Notes: generated by a model from the letters alone, not told the origin. A DNA stretch of 45,408 nt from Bacteroidales bacterium (GCA_029210585.1 JARGFP010000030.1:1-45408); one strand, 5' to 3'; counted from the stretch's first letter, positions 31,558 to 40,856 are shown. Translations and numbers: made by a program.

Positions 31558-32778
31558 ATGGGAATGGAACAAACATGGCGATGGTACGGACCATCCGACC
31601 CGGTGACACTGGCCGATATCAGGCAGGCAGGCGCAACAGGAATTGTAACCGCATTACACGAAGTGCCCATCGGCGAGGTCTGGACAGAGGAAGCGATACT
31701 TGAAAGAAAACGGCACATTGAGTGGGACGATACCACACATCCGGGAAAACCCCGGGGACTGAAATGGTCGGTGATTGAAAGCATCCCGGTGCATGAGGAC
31801 ATCAAGCAGGGGAAACCATCGCGTACAAAGTGGATTGAAAACTACAAGCAAAGCATCCGCAATGCGGGGAAGGCCGGGATCCCGGTGGTGACCTACAACT
31901 GGATGCCTGTGGTGGACTGGACACGCACGAACCTGGAGATGAAGCTGGAAGACGGAGCCAGGGCGCTGCAGTTCAGCATGAACGAATACATGGCTTTTGA
32001 CCTGTTCATCCTGCAACGCACAAATGCCGTACAAGAATATACGGAAGCGCAGATCAGCGCGGCAAAAAAGACGTTTGAATCGATGTCGTCCGAGCAGCAG
32101 TATGTCCTCCAGAACAACATTATCGCCGGGCTGCCCGGCGGACAGCAGGGCTATTCACTCGACGATTTCCGGAGACGCCTGGATGAGTACAGTGAAATCA
32201 CCCCGGAGGTCTACCGCGAAAACCTGGTCTATTTCCTCAAACAAATCGTCCCGGTCGCCATCGAATCGGGTGTCAGGCTGGCCATTCATCCCGACGATCC
32301 GCCCATCTCCCTGTTTGGTCTTCCGAGAGTAGTGAGCACGGAATCGGACCTGCAGTACATTGTCAGCGTGGCGGACAGTATCTACAACGGGCTCTGCATC
32401 TGCACCGGCTCCCTGGGGGTACGTCCCGACAACGATCTGCCCGGGATCGTGGAACGCCTCGGCGAGAAGATCAATTTCCTGCACCTGCGAAGCACGCAGC
32501 GCAGCCTCGACGGCAGTTTCCACGAAGCGAGCCACCTCAGGGGCGATGTGGACATGTACAATGTGATGGTGGCGGTACTGAAGGAGCAGAAGAAACGGCA
32601 TGCGGCGCACAGGCAGGACGAACAGATTCCCATGCGGGCCGACCACGGGCATACCATATTGGATGACCTGAAAAAGAAGACCAACCCGGGCTATTCCGCG
32701 ATCGGACTGCTGCGCGGCATGGCCGAACTGCGCGGACTTGAACTTGGTATCGAGAAAAGCGGTGTCGTCTACAACTAG
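31558..32778 (+). CDS. uxuA: Mannonate dehydratase
   Basis: The 406-residue protein is a TIM-barrel enzyme converting D-mannonate to 2-keto-3-deoxy-D-gluconate in the cytoplasm. The opening MEQTWRWYGPSDPVTLADIR and GATGIVTALHEVPIGEVW is characteristic of UxuA. Metal-binding and catalytic features are visible: YNWMPVVDWTRT, AIHPDDPP, CTGSLGV, FLHLRS and RADHGH. It lies two bases after the LacI gene and 149 bases before kdgK. The step that makes mannonate (UxuB, from fructuronate) and UxaC are not in the window, so the substrate must come from genes elsewhere. Confidence 0.93.
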   Translation: MGMEQTWRWYGPSDPVTLADIRQAGATGIVTALHEVPIGEVWTEEAILERKRHIEWDDTTHPGKPRGLKWSVIESIPVHEDIKQGKPSRTKWIENYKQSIRNAGKAGIPVVTYNWMPVVDWTRTNLEMKLEDGARALQFSMNEYMAFDLFILQRTNAVQEYTEAQISAAKKTFESMSSEQQYVLQNNIIAGLPGGQQGYSLDDFRRRLDEYSEITPEVYRENLVYFLKQIVPVAIESGVRLAIHPDDPPISLFGLPRVVSTESDLQYIVSVADSIYNGLCICTGSLGVRPDNDLPGIVERLGEKINFLHLRSTQRSLDGSFHEASHLRGDVDMYNVMVAVLKEQKKRHAAHRQDEQIPMRADHGHTILDDLKKKTNPGYSAIGLLRGMAELRGLELGIEKSGVVYN

Positions 32779-32927
32779 CACCCCGGTATTGGGCCGTGAA
32801 CACGATGACAAGCGCCTCCCGTCCGGAGCACAATTGTGCCATTCAGTATAAAGGGCAAAAGGCAACGGGCAATACGATATTAGCTATAACTTATTATTTT
32901 ACTGAACGTTAATAAAGATACAAACCC

Positions 32928-33959
32928 ATGAAAGTAGTAACATTCGGAGAAGTAATGCTCCGCCTGGCAACCCCGGGATTTGAACGGTTCGGACAATCAA
33001 ACATGCTGCAGGCCACTTTTGGCGGCGGTGAAGCGAACGTAGCCGTATCCCTGGCAAATTACGGCGTGGATGTCGCCTTTGTCAGCCGGCTTCCGCAAAA
33101 CGATATCGCAGAGGCCTGTATCAACGAATTACGCGGACTGGGTGTCGATACCTCGCAAATCCTGCATGACGGCGACCGCATGGGGATCTATTTCCTGGAA
33201 GCCGGTGCTGTTTCGCGGGCCAGCAAGGTGATCTATGACAGGAGCCATTCTGCCGTTTCGGAGATCCGGCCGGGCATGATCGACTGGGAAAAGGTGTTCA
33301 GCGGTGCAGGCTGGTTTCACTGGACCGGCATCACCCCTGCCATCTCGCAGGGCGCGGCCGACACGGTGAAGGAAGCCATCGAAGCGGCCAACCGGCTGGG
33401 CATCACGGTGTCAACGGACCTCAACTACCGGAAAAACCTCTGGAAGTATGGAAAAACGGCCCGGGAGGTGATGCCCGGACTGGTAAAAGGCTGCGACATC
33501 ATCCTCGGGAATGAAGAAGATGCCGCCATGGCCCTCGACATCCATCCCGACGGCGTGGACGTCACCCGCGGCGAGGTAACCGCCGACGCCTACCTTTCGG
33601 TGTCAAAGAAGATCATGGAGCTGGCCCCCAGGTGCAAAAAGGTGATCACCACCCTGCGCGGTTCGGTCAGTGCCAGTCACAATTCCTGGAGCGGGGTACT
33701 TTACGACGGGAAAAAACTGTACAGCGCGCCTACCTACGAGATTACCCACATTGTTGACCGCGTGGGCGGGGGCGACTCCTTCATGGGCGGACTGATCTAC
33801 GGGCTGCTCACCTATCCTGAAGATGACCAGCGTGCACTCAATTTCGCGGTGGCCGCTTCGTGCCTGAAACACACGATCGTGGGCGACTACAACAGGGTGA
33901 CCGTTCAGGAAGTGGAAAAACTGATGGGCGGCGACGCCAGCGGAAGGGTATCCAGGTGA
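32928..33959 (+). CDS. kdgK: 2-keto-3-deoxygluconate kinase, PfkB family
   Basis: The 343-residue protein phosphorylates 2-keto-3-deoxygluconate to KDPG. PfkB signatures are clear: the N-terminal GGGEANVAVSLANYG and the C-terminal GGGDSFMGGLIYG with catalytic Asp283. Family members act on several sugars; the neighbours uxuA and the KDPG aldolase gene make KDG by far the likeliest substrate. The gene is followed by a 128-base gap with a hairpin before the aldolase gene. No internal anomaly is seen. Confidence 0.9.
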   Translation: MKVVTFGEVMLRLATPGFERFGQSNMLQATFGGGEANVAVSLANYGVDVAFVSRLPQNDIAEACINELRGLGVDTSQILHDGDRMGIYFLEAGAVSRASKVIYDRSHSAVSEIRPGMIDWEKVFSGAGWFHWTGITPAISQGAADTVKEAIEAANRLGITVSTDLNYRKNLWKYGKTAREVMPGLVKGCDIILGNEEDAAMALDIHPDGVDVTRGEVTADAYLSVSKKIMELAPRCKKVITTLRGSVSASHNSWSGVLYDGKKLYSAPTYEITHIVDRVGGGDSFMGGLIYGLLTYPEDDQRALNFAVAASCLKHTIVGDYNRVTVQEVEKLMGGDASGRVSR

Positions 33960-34017
33960 TGCACATTGCACTTTAACGCTCCGACAGAATCGCCCGGCAA
34001 AACCACCAGTTAGGGAT

Positions 34018-34044
34018 GATATCCTGAACGGTTTTCAGGTGATC
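34018..34044 (+). other. Hairpin in the kdgK-kdgA gap
   Basis: GATATCCTGAA (34018-34028) and TTCAGGTGATC (34034-34044) pair at 9 of 11 positions around five bases. No T run follows, so it is not a standard terminator; it may be a processing or stability element in a polycistronic transcript. Confidence 0.35.
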
Positions 34045-34087
34045 CTGCCCGGGCTATAATGATATATGTAACTTAAAAACCAACAGA

Positions 34088-34759
34088 ATGGCCAGATTTA
34101 AAAGACTCGAAGTACTGAATACCATCGCGGAAACCGGGCTGGTCCCGCTGTACTACGACAAAGATGCTGCAATCGTGAAGAACGTGGTAAAAGCCTGCTA
34201 CGAAGGCGGCGCCCGCATTTTCGAATTTACCAACCGGGGAGATTTCGCCCACGAAGTGTTTGCTGAAGTGAACGCCTGGTGTGCTTCGGAATGCCCGGAG
34301 ATGATCCTGGGCGTCGGATCGGTGGTCGATGCCCCCACCGCTGTGCTCTATATGCAACTCGGTGCGGCATTCGTGGTTTCACCGTTGCTGAACGAGGAGA
34401 TCGCCCGCGTGTGCAACCGCAGGAAGATCGCCTGGATTCCCGGGACGGCCACGCTCTCGGAGATCAATCGTGCTGAAGAGCTCGGATGCGAACTGGTGAA
34501 GATTTTCCCGGCCGACACGATCGGGGGTCCGTCGTATATTAAGGCCATCACAGGGCCGTGTCCGTGGACCAGCATCATGCCTTCCGGCGGTGTTTCCCCA
34601 AGCAGGGAAAACCTGGAGGCATGGTTCGGTGCCGGTGCCTTCTGCGTGGGGATGGGCTCGAAACTCATCACGAAGGAGATCATCGCGAACGCACAGTTTG
34701 AAGCGCTGCGGGACAAAGTTTCCGAAACACTGGAGTTGATACGGTCGGTACGGAAGTGA
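34088..34759 (+). CDS. kdgA: KDPG/KHG aldolase
   Basis: The 223-residue protein cleaves 2-keto-3-deoxy-6-phosphogluconate into pyruvate and glyceraldehyde-3-phosphate, completing the route from mannonate to central metabolism. The Schiff-base Lys is K138 in LVKIFPADTIGG. Other hallmarks are EFTNRG (in place of the common EVTLRT), VGSVVDAPTA, IPGTATLSEI and MPSGGVSPSRENLEAWFGAG. It may also act on 4-hydroxy-2-oxoglutarate (Eda-like). It ends the unit and faces the beta-helix gene that ends at 34857. Confidence 0.9.
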   Translation: MARFKRLEVLNTIAETGLVPLYYDKDAAIVKNVVKACYEGGARIFEFTNRGDFAHEVFAEVNAWCASECPEMILGVGSVVDAPTAVLYMQLGAAFVVSPLLNEEIARVCNRRKIAWIPGTATLSEINRAEELGCELVKIFPADTIGGPSYIKAITGPCPWTSIMPSGGVSPSRENLEAWFGAGAFCVGMGSKLITKEIIANAQFEALRDKVSETLELIRSVRK

Positions 34760-34822
34760 GCCAGGCGGTACATCAATGATCCGGTCGCCCCCCTGGATAT
34801 ACTAAATCCGGGAAGCTCACTT
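34754..34822. other. Inverted repeat between convergent kdgA and beta-helix genes
   Basis: AAGTGAGC (34754-34761), spanning the kdgA stop codon, and GCTCACTT (34815-34822) are exact inverted copies 53 bases apart. Folding would bring both gene ends together in RNA. There is no T run, so a terminator role is uncertain. Confidence 0.3.
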
Positions 34823-34856
34823 CTTCCCCGAATCATAAATCATGCTGGCACGAGGT

Positions 34857-37796
34857 TTAATACTGATTATCAACAACATCAGTACCATAGATCATCCCCG
34901 GCCTCGCGTTGTTTTCCCTGAAACCGGAGCGATAATAGTTGTTGGTGAGTTCAATGGCCCTGCCGGTCTTGTGCAGCCTCGCATATACGTTATCCCCTTT
35001 AGCCGCCCCTTCCATGGGATGCGCGAAGTAGGAGGTGTACACATGTACCTTCCCTCCCCTGTTGTCAATGCCGGGCGCACCGGATCGCTGGAAATTCGCC
35101 TGCTGGAAACGCACGGTACCACTGTTGATGATGGCCCCGACGGTAGGACTGCCCCAGAATGCGCTGTTGTAGAGGATCAGTTGTGCATCAGGATGAACTT
35201 TTTCAGTTCCGACTTTATCCCCCATCAATACATATGACCTGACCGGCGTTTTGATGCGCGTGTTTACCAGCTCAGAGTTGATCGCCGTTATTTTGGTATT
35301 CTTGTCCGCGTCTTCTACGAACAGTGCATAGGTACACCCGTCTGAACCATGACCGATCACCGTCATCTCTGTGGGATTGTTCCCGGTAATTTCATCTTTC
35401 AGGAAATGAATACCGTATACGGACCCGTACACGAAATTGTTGAAGATGGTTTGGTCCTTCACATCGGCAAATTTAAGCGCGCTGCAATGGGCCTGGACGT
35501 ATTGCATCAACCGCACATCCGGATATCCTTGTCCGCCTTCCGGGAGCCGTGATCCGTAATGCGGGTTGAACTGCATGTTCCGGATAAATCCACCTTCGGC
35601 ACCTCCGCCGACCCAGATGCCGGCTCTTGCAAGCACACCGGCAAAATAATCAATATAGTGTCCGCTGGTATTGTACGAAGCGAGGTCGATTCCCTTGTCA
35701 CCTGCCGATACGGTCACATTCACCACGTATACATCCGGACCCTGTCCTTGTAACAGGAACGGTGTTTCCCTGGGATCCTCCGTACTGTAACCGTCGGTGG
35801 CAATGTTCAGCTGCGCGATGGTAACGCCCCTGAGGCCTGCGTCTGCTTCTATCTGTACCAGCGAAGGTCCTTTTTCCCCTTCTGCTCCTCCGCTGTATCG
35901 CGTAAAAATAGCGGTACCCCCGCTTTGCGTATGGTGCTGCACATCCCAGGACCCCCGCAATTCAACGCCCGAAGGGATCTTAACAGGATGGTTTACCAGG
36001 TACCTCCCGGCAGGCAGGTAGAGCGTGCCTCCGCCGGCAGCCTTCACCCTGTTGAGCGCCTGCTGCAATTGTGCCGATACGTCCTCTGCCGGCTGATCAT
36101 TGTTATAGCCGGTTGCCCGCGGCAGATCGGCTTTCAACACCTTGTTGGAAGACGGTCTGGGATGCACTTTAATATTCGTTCTGACATTTCCCGGGATAGG
36201 ATCAAACAGATATTCATCGCCGCTGATCATCTCCACCTTTGCCGAGCTGCTATTGTTATCGATTTCCAGTTTGCGCAAGTAGCCGGAGTTCCCCGACCGG
36301 AGTGTGTGCACATCTGCGCCCAGGTACACATGACCTGCGGGCTTACTGAACGTACTCTGGGTGAGCAGTACGTTGCCATTGTTGATGGTGAGCGCGTAAT
36401 CCCTGTATTTGCTGAATGTACAGTTTTCAAAAGAGATCACCCCGTCGCTGCCGTCGCTGACTATTGGACCGGTGAACTCCACGCCATTGAATTGCACGGA
36501 AGTCTTGAAATCGTCGAAGAAATAGGCCGCATTCCCTGCTTCGTCGGCCCCGAAAGTAGAATTGGAGATCAGCAATCCGTATGGATTGACTTCCTGGACG
36601 TAGATACCGTTCCCGCAATTATCGATGTGTATTTCATAGAACTGCGCATTTGGCGCATTGGCAAAACCGGGTTCCCTGCCGATCCACATACCTGTCTTGT
36701 AACCCGAAACTTCCAGGTAAGAGACATATTCCCAGTCGGAACGGTGCATTTTGAATCCCGTTGCGTTCGCCCTGGTGTACCTTGTGGCCTCCGCCAGTGA
36801 AGGTGCGCCCGGAAGTCCGGAATTTGCCCAGGTGGCCGGATTGATTTTCACGTTCTCGATACGACCGATATCGGTGCATACATGGACCTCAATCCCTGTA
36901 CTGAGGGCCGTGATATGACTGTTCAGCACATAATGCAGTTCGCTGGGTGCAGAATAGAATCCGTTGTAGGCATTTACGAGCGTTACATTTTCCATGGTCG
37001 CACAGTCACCGCGTGTCTGGAAAAGGGTCCATGGATAGGGCTGTATGTCGTTGATATCCTGTTCAGGATACCAGATGGACAGGTTCGTCACACCGGTTCC
37101 CGGGTTCATCTCGATGAACCTGTCGGCGATGCTGGTATAGGTCGTACGGAGTGCGTTGCCTGCCTGTGCGTCGTTCCACCAGCTTTCCACGGTTCCGTTC
37201 GCATTGGGCGCATTTTTCCCTACGCGTACCTCTAGAATTGTTCCGAGCACCTTCCCGCCGTGCTGTTCCGGATTCGCACGGTCGCCACGGAGCTGCACCC
37301 CCGGAGGGAGCTTCAGCACATACCGGTAACTGAATTCTTCCCTTGTTTCATCCGTACCCTTGCGTACCCTCACGGTCCTGCTATCGGTCTGCGTACTGCG
37401 GAACTCATAATTGCCCGCCGGGATATACACCACGCCTCCCCCGCTGTTGTAAGCGGCATCAATGGCAGCCTGGAACGCCGGCCGGTTATCGAACCCCGGC
37501 TCCGCTTTCGCACCAAATTCGGGGTCGGTCACCACGTAGTCGGAGATCACCCAGTCTTTGGTGGGATACACCGTTTGGATACTCATTCCGATCTGTTGAT
37601 GCCCGGGCGCTACCGGCTGGTCAAAAAGAACTGACTGTTCAATTGTAGCTGGCTGCACGCCGGGACCGGTCAGCGCGTCTCCACGGGCATATGCATTGTT
37701 TGCAGCGCCTGCAAGGTATACGACGAGCATGGCGGTTATTCCGGTTTTCCAAAGTTTTAAAGCAGCTTTTCTCATGATGAAAGTTTTATTGTTCAT
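34857..37796 (-). CDS. Secreted double beta-helix protein (GH55/pectate lyase_3 type)
   Basis: The 979-residue protein has a signal peptide (MRKAALKLWKTGITAMLVVY from the second ATG at 37775; the ATG at 37796 adds seven residues). Two tandem beta-helix domains each open with a helix and GGG-x-x-Y-x-PAG: FQAAIDAAYNSGGGVVYIPA near 110 and LQQALNRVKAAGGGTLYLPA near 575. This two-helix layout is like GH55 glucanases and some large lyases. Repeated rungs follow (VSFENCTFSKY-like and IFNNFVYGSVYGIHFL). Catalytic residues cannot be assigned by eye. Because it faces the mannonate/KDG operon, an action on uronate-containing glycans is attractive but unproven. Its leader contains 12-bp tandem repeats. 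Confidence 0.8.
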   Translation of the reverse strand: MNNKTFIMRKAALKLWKTGITAMLVVYLAGAANNAYARGDALTGPGVQPATIEQSVLFDQPVAPGHQQIGMSIQTVYPTKDWVISDYVVTDPEFGAKAEPGFDNRPAFQAAIDAAYNSGGGVVYIPAGNYEFRSTQTDSRTVRVRKGTDETREEFSYRYVLKLPPGVQLRGDRANPEQHGGKVLGTILEVRVGKNAPNANGTVESWWNDAQAGNALRTTYTSIADRFIEMNPGTGVTNLSIWYPEQDINDIQPYPWTLFQTRGDCATMENVTLVNAYNGFYSAPSELHYVLNSHITALSTGIEVHVCTDIGRIENVKINPATWANSGLPGAPSLAEATRYTRANATGFKMHRSDWEYVSYLEVSGYKTGMWIGREPGFANAPNAQFYEIHIDNCGNGIYVQEVNPYGLLISNSTFGADEAGNAAYFFDDFKTSVQFNGVEFTGPIVSDGSDGVISFENCTFSKYRDYALTINNGNVLLTQSTFSKPAGHVYLGADVHTLRSGNSGYLRKLEIDNNSSSAKVEMISGDEYLFDPIPGNVRTNIKVHPRPSSNKVLKADLPRATGYNNDQPAEDVSAQLQQALNRVKAAGGGTLYLPAGRYLVNHPVKIPSGVELRGSWDVQHHTQSGGTAIFTRYSGGAEGEKGPSLVQIEADAGLRGVTIAQLNIATDGYSTEDPRETPFLLQGQGPDVYVVNVTVSAGDKGIDLASYNTSGHYIDYFAGVLARAGIWVGGGAEGGFIRNMQFNPHYGSRLPEGGQGYPDVRLMQYVQAHCSALKFADVKDQTIFNNFVYGSVYGIHFLKDEITGNNPTEMTVIGHGSDGCTYALFVEDADKNTKITAINSELVNTRIKTPVRSYVLMGDKVGTEKVHPDAQLILYNSAFWGSPTVGAIINSGTVRFQQANFQRSGAPGIDNRGGKVHVYTSYFAHPMEGAAKGDNVYARLHKTGRAIELTNNYYRSGFRENNARPGMIYGTDVVDNQY

Positions 37797-37824
37797 GTGC
37801 GTAGAATGGTATGGCGGCCTCTAT

Positions 37825-37884
37825 GGGAACCTGTATGGGGTCCTGTGTGGAGTCCTGTGTGGAGTCCTGTGTGGAGTCCTGTAA
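37825..37884 (-). repeat. Five 12-bp tandem repeats in the leader of the beta-helix gene
   Basis: The unit is GGAGTCCTGTGT on the plus strand; units 37849-37860 and 37861-37872 are identical, with 37837-37848 and 37873-37884 one or two changes away and 37825-37836 more diverged. The block lies between the -7 box (37908-37915) and the ATG, about 28-88 bases upstream of the ATG. Slippage would change leader length in 12-base steps. Confidence 0.7.
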
Positions 37885-37907
37885 GAGATACCAATTTTAT
37901 ACGCGAC

Positions 37908-37953
37908 CAAAATTATTTTTCGGCCATTAACAGAACGCTAATCGTTCATTAAT
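37908..37953 (-). promoter_or_regulatory. Promoter and operator-like palindrome of the beta-helix gene
   Basis: TAATTTTG on the minus strand (37908-37915) matches TAnnTTTG. Immediately upstream GAACG-CTAAT-CGTTC (37933-37947) is an exact hyphenated inverted repeat, flanked by ATTAA (37926) and TTAAT (37949). It would overlap the -33 region, a good place for a repressor. It is unlike the LacI operator at 30224, so another regulator is implied. Confidence 0.45.
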
Positions 37954-38080
37954 CCGGTGGGATTCCCGTCAATCAAGCCTGGATAATCACGCTTTCATGA
38001 CCGGGTCGGAAAAGTTCTAAACTGCACCCGATTCCAGGATCAGTGCTATTTTTGCAGTGCCTTAAGTTCTGTTTCGTATA

Positions 38081-38110
38081 ATTACGTGTCGTAATATTAC
38101 GTGTCATAAA
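38081..38110. promoter_or_regulatory. Palindrome ATTACG-TGT-CGTAAT followed by a half copy
   Basis: ATTACGTGTCGTAAT (38081-38095) is a perfect 6+3+6 palindrome. The next 15 bases, ATTACGTGTCATAAA, repeat it in direct order with a changed right arm. It lies in the 415-base gap between the beta-helix gene and the DUF7309-like gene, about 290 bases from the former's ATG and just past the end of the latter. It looks like a protein binding site, target unknown. Confidence 0.4.
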
Positions 38111-38211
38111 TTTGGGCGATAAAATGGTTATTTGCCGGATATTCATCAAATGTAGTAAACTGAATAGCCCTTTCCCCGAAAAAAAGAATTACAGGGTTAC
38201 ACGTGTATACC

Positions 38212-40599
38212 TCACGACAAATGTTCGATCAGGCTTTCCCTGGCCTCATCCGCCAGCGGCATGTGCTCCTGCAGTACCGGCTTGCACCAGGCTTGTTTCA
38301 GGGCATCTTCTGTCAGGGTCAGAAGAAGTTCTGAATGAAGTTCCACCCGTCCGGGCCGGTCCGGCGCTTTTTTCAATTCCTCCAGCAATTGGTTTCCGAC
38401 ACGCTCGTACATGGTATGCAGGTCCGGCTCGGGGGTCAGCATCGACATCCCCTTTACCATCCCTGATGGTTTGTCCACGATCAGCAACACAAACGGGAAA
38501 TACCCTTTCTTCCCCTTCTCTTTCACGGGTGCAGGAAGCATGAACAGGTCCACCTGCAGGGTCGATTTCGACACCTTCTTCCGGGAAACAGCAGCACAAA
38601 GGTCACGGTCGATTGTAACCTTATAACGAACCGGTTCTATCTGCTCGAACGGATCCTCGAAATGATTTTCCCAGTGGACCCCTCCCTTGCTGACCACAGG
38701 TTTGCGCATGAGGAATTCATCTACATCTATATCATCATCCATAGCGGCATCATCTTCTTCACTGTAAAGATAATCCGGATTCTCCACGGCAGAAGCGAGC
38801 ACCTGCAGCACCTGCTCCAGCAATACCGGAAGATCCTGCATCACCTCCCCCTGGGGATATGCCGGCATATAGCCGGGAACAACCTCCACCAGCTTCGGCC
38901 AGTTTCCCTTTCCCCTGAAGGACTCACCCGATTGCCTGATGGCATCCAGGTCAGCCTGTTCCAACTCCTCCCGGTCCTGGAATGAAAGCATCAGGTGGGG
39001 AATGGTCAGGATGGTTTCTGCCGGCAACCTGTCACCATGTTGATGCATTTCATAAAAACCAGCCAGTCCTTCATAACCCTTGTATGCCGAGATAGCAGTG
39101 AACTCCCCGTTGTGCCCCATCGCGGAAATGAAATACACCCGGTCAGTCCCGGGGATCTGAATACCAAAAACGTCTGATTCAAACAACTTTTTCCAGGGTT
39201 CCAGTTTTCTTATCTCATGCGCATATGCGTATATTTTCCTGAATGTTTCCGGCGAGGCTCCGGCACCCTCACTTAGCTTGCCGGCAGGTTTCCCACCGGG
39301 TCCTTTCTTCTTTACCGGTCCCTGTAGCTGACCTGGCCCCTGCAACTGACCTGGCCCCGGTCGTTCGCTCCCGCCGTCCATCTGTTCAAATTTCGCCAGC
39401 ACCTGGTCCAGCGCTTCATGCGCGGTTTCAGGCGGCAGACCCACTTTCTTCGCCGCAGCGTCAATATCCGGCTTTCTGCCGGCATTGATTTCCGGCATCA
39501 CCAGGTTCATCAGTGCATTGAGCTTCGCCACTGTATCTGATGTTTCGGGATCGGAATCTTCCTCAAACCGGTCAAAATATTCATTTACCACGATCTCGCG
39601 TTTCAAAATCGCCTTTGCAGTAGTGATCATCTGAAGACGAACAGTGAGATAAGGTTGTTCCGGGAATGCATATCCGAATTTATTGAAATTCCTTACCAGT
39701 GCTTGAAAGCCCCGTCCGGTCATGGCTGTGAAGAGCAGCAGCCGCATCTGCTCATCGTAGTAAACCTGGGCAAAGTGTGGATGCGTTCCATATTTTTTAT
39801 CTGAAAACCTGTACACGCCCCGGTCGTATTCAGAAATAAAAGACTTCCGTAAGCCCGCTGTGTCCAGGGAATCCATGTCATATTCCGCCATGTAATACAT
39901 AATTTCATCCTCCTTGTAGTAGGTGCGCGGATAGGCGGCCCCGGAGAGCAAAAGCATGTAAGGGAGCGGATTTTTATCCTGGTCTGCACAGAGGTCCCAC
40001 CCTTCTTCGATATCCTGGTTATGCTCCATGGCAAAAAACAGCACATCGTCTGCATCGAAGCTCTGGAAAGCCCCGATGGGCCCGTAGGATTGCCAGCAGA
40101 AACCATTATAACCGATCAGGTTGTGCCACAGCAGTATATTCCCGGAAGCATTCATTTCTGCGATGTCTGGGGAAAACAGCAGGTACTCCTCCTCCCGGAA
40201 CACATCCCGCATCCGAAAGAAAGCCTTATCAGGCTCTTCGAGTATTTCTGCAAAGCTGAAGCGCCACGGTACCGCAGCCTGTTGCTGAAGGAAATCACGT
40301 TCCTCCCCCTTGAAACGCTGCAATGCCGGGTTCTTCATCAGCTTATGGATCAGGCCTTCCTCCCTGAATACCCGGTGGCTGATTATTTGGGTTTTCAGCA
40401 TGGCCACTTGTTCCTGTGTAAATTTGGAGGTAATCTCCCGGTACCGGTCAAACTGGGTGTTTATCTTTTTTACCAGCCCCTGGTGCCGTGCTGCATAATC
40501 CAGCAGGAAGTCATCCACCACGCGCTCGCTGATCCTGCTGTTCTGTTCACAAATTTTCCGGAGTTCTTTGTAATCGGTCATATCGAAGTTTTGTTTCAT
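38212..40599 (-). CDS. Large cytoplasmic protein with DUF7309/DUF6930-like domains
   Basis: The 795-residue protein starts at the ATG at 40599 (MKQNFDMTDYKELRKICEQN); the longer frame begins with TTG. There is no signal peptide or membrane span. The N-terminal third (LRKICEQNSRISERVVDDFL on) is helical and of unknown family. A flexible linker near 450-480 contains six-residue PGQLQG repeats. After it, PWKKLFESDVFGIQIPGT and ISAMGHNGEFTAISAYKGYE recall DUF7309, and YKVTIDRDLCAAVSRKK through LQVDLFMLPAPVKE recalls DUF6930, both uncharacterised. An acidic stretch EEDDAAMDDDIDVDEF lies between. Domain names are from memory. No role can be assigned; it has no evident operon partner. Confidence 0.65.
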   Translation of the reverse strand: MKQNFDMTDYKELRKICEQNSRISERVVDDFLLDYAARHQGLVKKINTQFDRYREITSKFTQEQVAMLKTQIISHRVFREEGLIHKLMKNPALQRFKGEERDFLQQQAAVPWRFSFAEILEEPDKAFFRMRDVFREEEYLLFSPDIAEMNASGNILLWHNLIGYNGFCWQSYGPIGAFQSFDADDVLFFAMEHNQDIEEGWDLCADQDKNPLPYMLLLSGAAYPRTYYKEDEIMYYMAEYDMDSLDTAGLRKSFISEYDRGVYRFSDKKYGTHPHFAQVYYDEQMRLLLFTAMTGRGFQALVRNFNKFGYAFPEQPYLTVRLQMITTAKAILKREIVVNEYFDRFEEDSDPETSDTVAKLNALMNLVMPEINAGRKPDIDAAAKKVGLPPETAHEALDQVLAKFEQMDGGSERPGPGQLQGPGQLQGPVKKKGPGGKPAGKLSEGAGASPETFRKIYAYAHEIRKLEPWKKLFESDVFGIQIPGTDRVYFISAMGHNGEFTAISAYKGYEGLAGFYEMHQHGDRLPAETILTIPHLMLSFQDREELEQADLDAIRQSGESFRGKGNWPKLVEVVPGYMPAYPQGEVMQDLPVLLEQVLQVLASAVENPDYLYSEEDDAAMDDDIDVDEFLMRKPVVSKGGVHWENHFEDPFEQIEPVRYKVTIDRDLCAAVSRKKVSKSTLQVDLFMLPAPVKEKGKKGYFPFVLLIVDKPSGMVKGMSMLTPEPDLHTMYERVGNQLLEELKKAPDRPGRVELHSELLLTLTEDALKQAWCKPVLQEHMPLADEARESLIEHLS

Positions 40600-40856
40600 T
40601 GTTGTTTCAGCATACAATCTTACATTTCTAATCTGAGAAATCAAAGAATTATTACAGCCGGACAGTTGATTTCATTTATAAAATCGGTTTTCGTATGATC
40701 CATTTTTTATGGTACAGATTTTATCATAATATGACTAATTGCAGAAATTTTGAAAGAAAGTTATGGAGTCGAAAGCCATTCCTTCATTTTTTGTGGCGTA
40801 GCATAGGCAGGAAACATCCTTTAAATTTCATCAAGATGCAGCATCGTAAAATATCT

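Noticed and set aside
35925-36800. 291-codon plus-strand open frame, and similar long frames opposite the beta-helix and LacI-operon genes
   Set aside because: They are antisense shadows of GC-rich coding sequence; the real genes on the other strand have clear family motifs.
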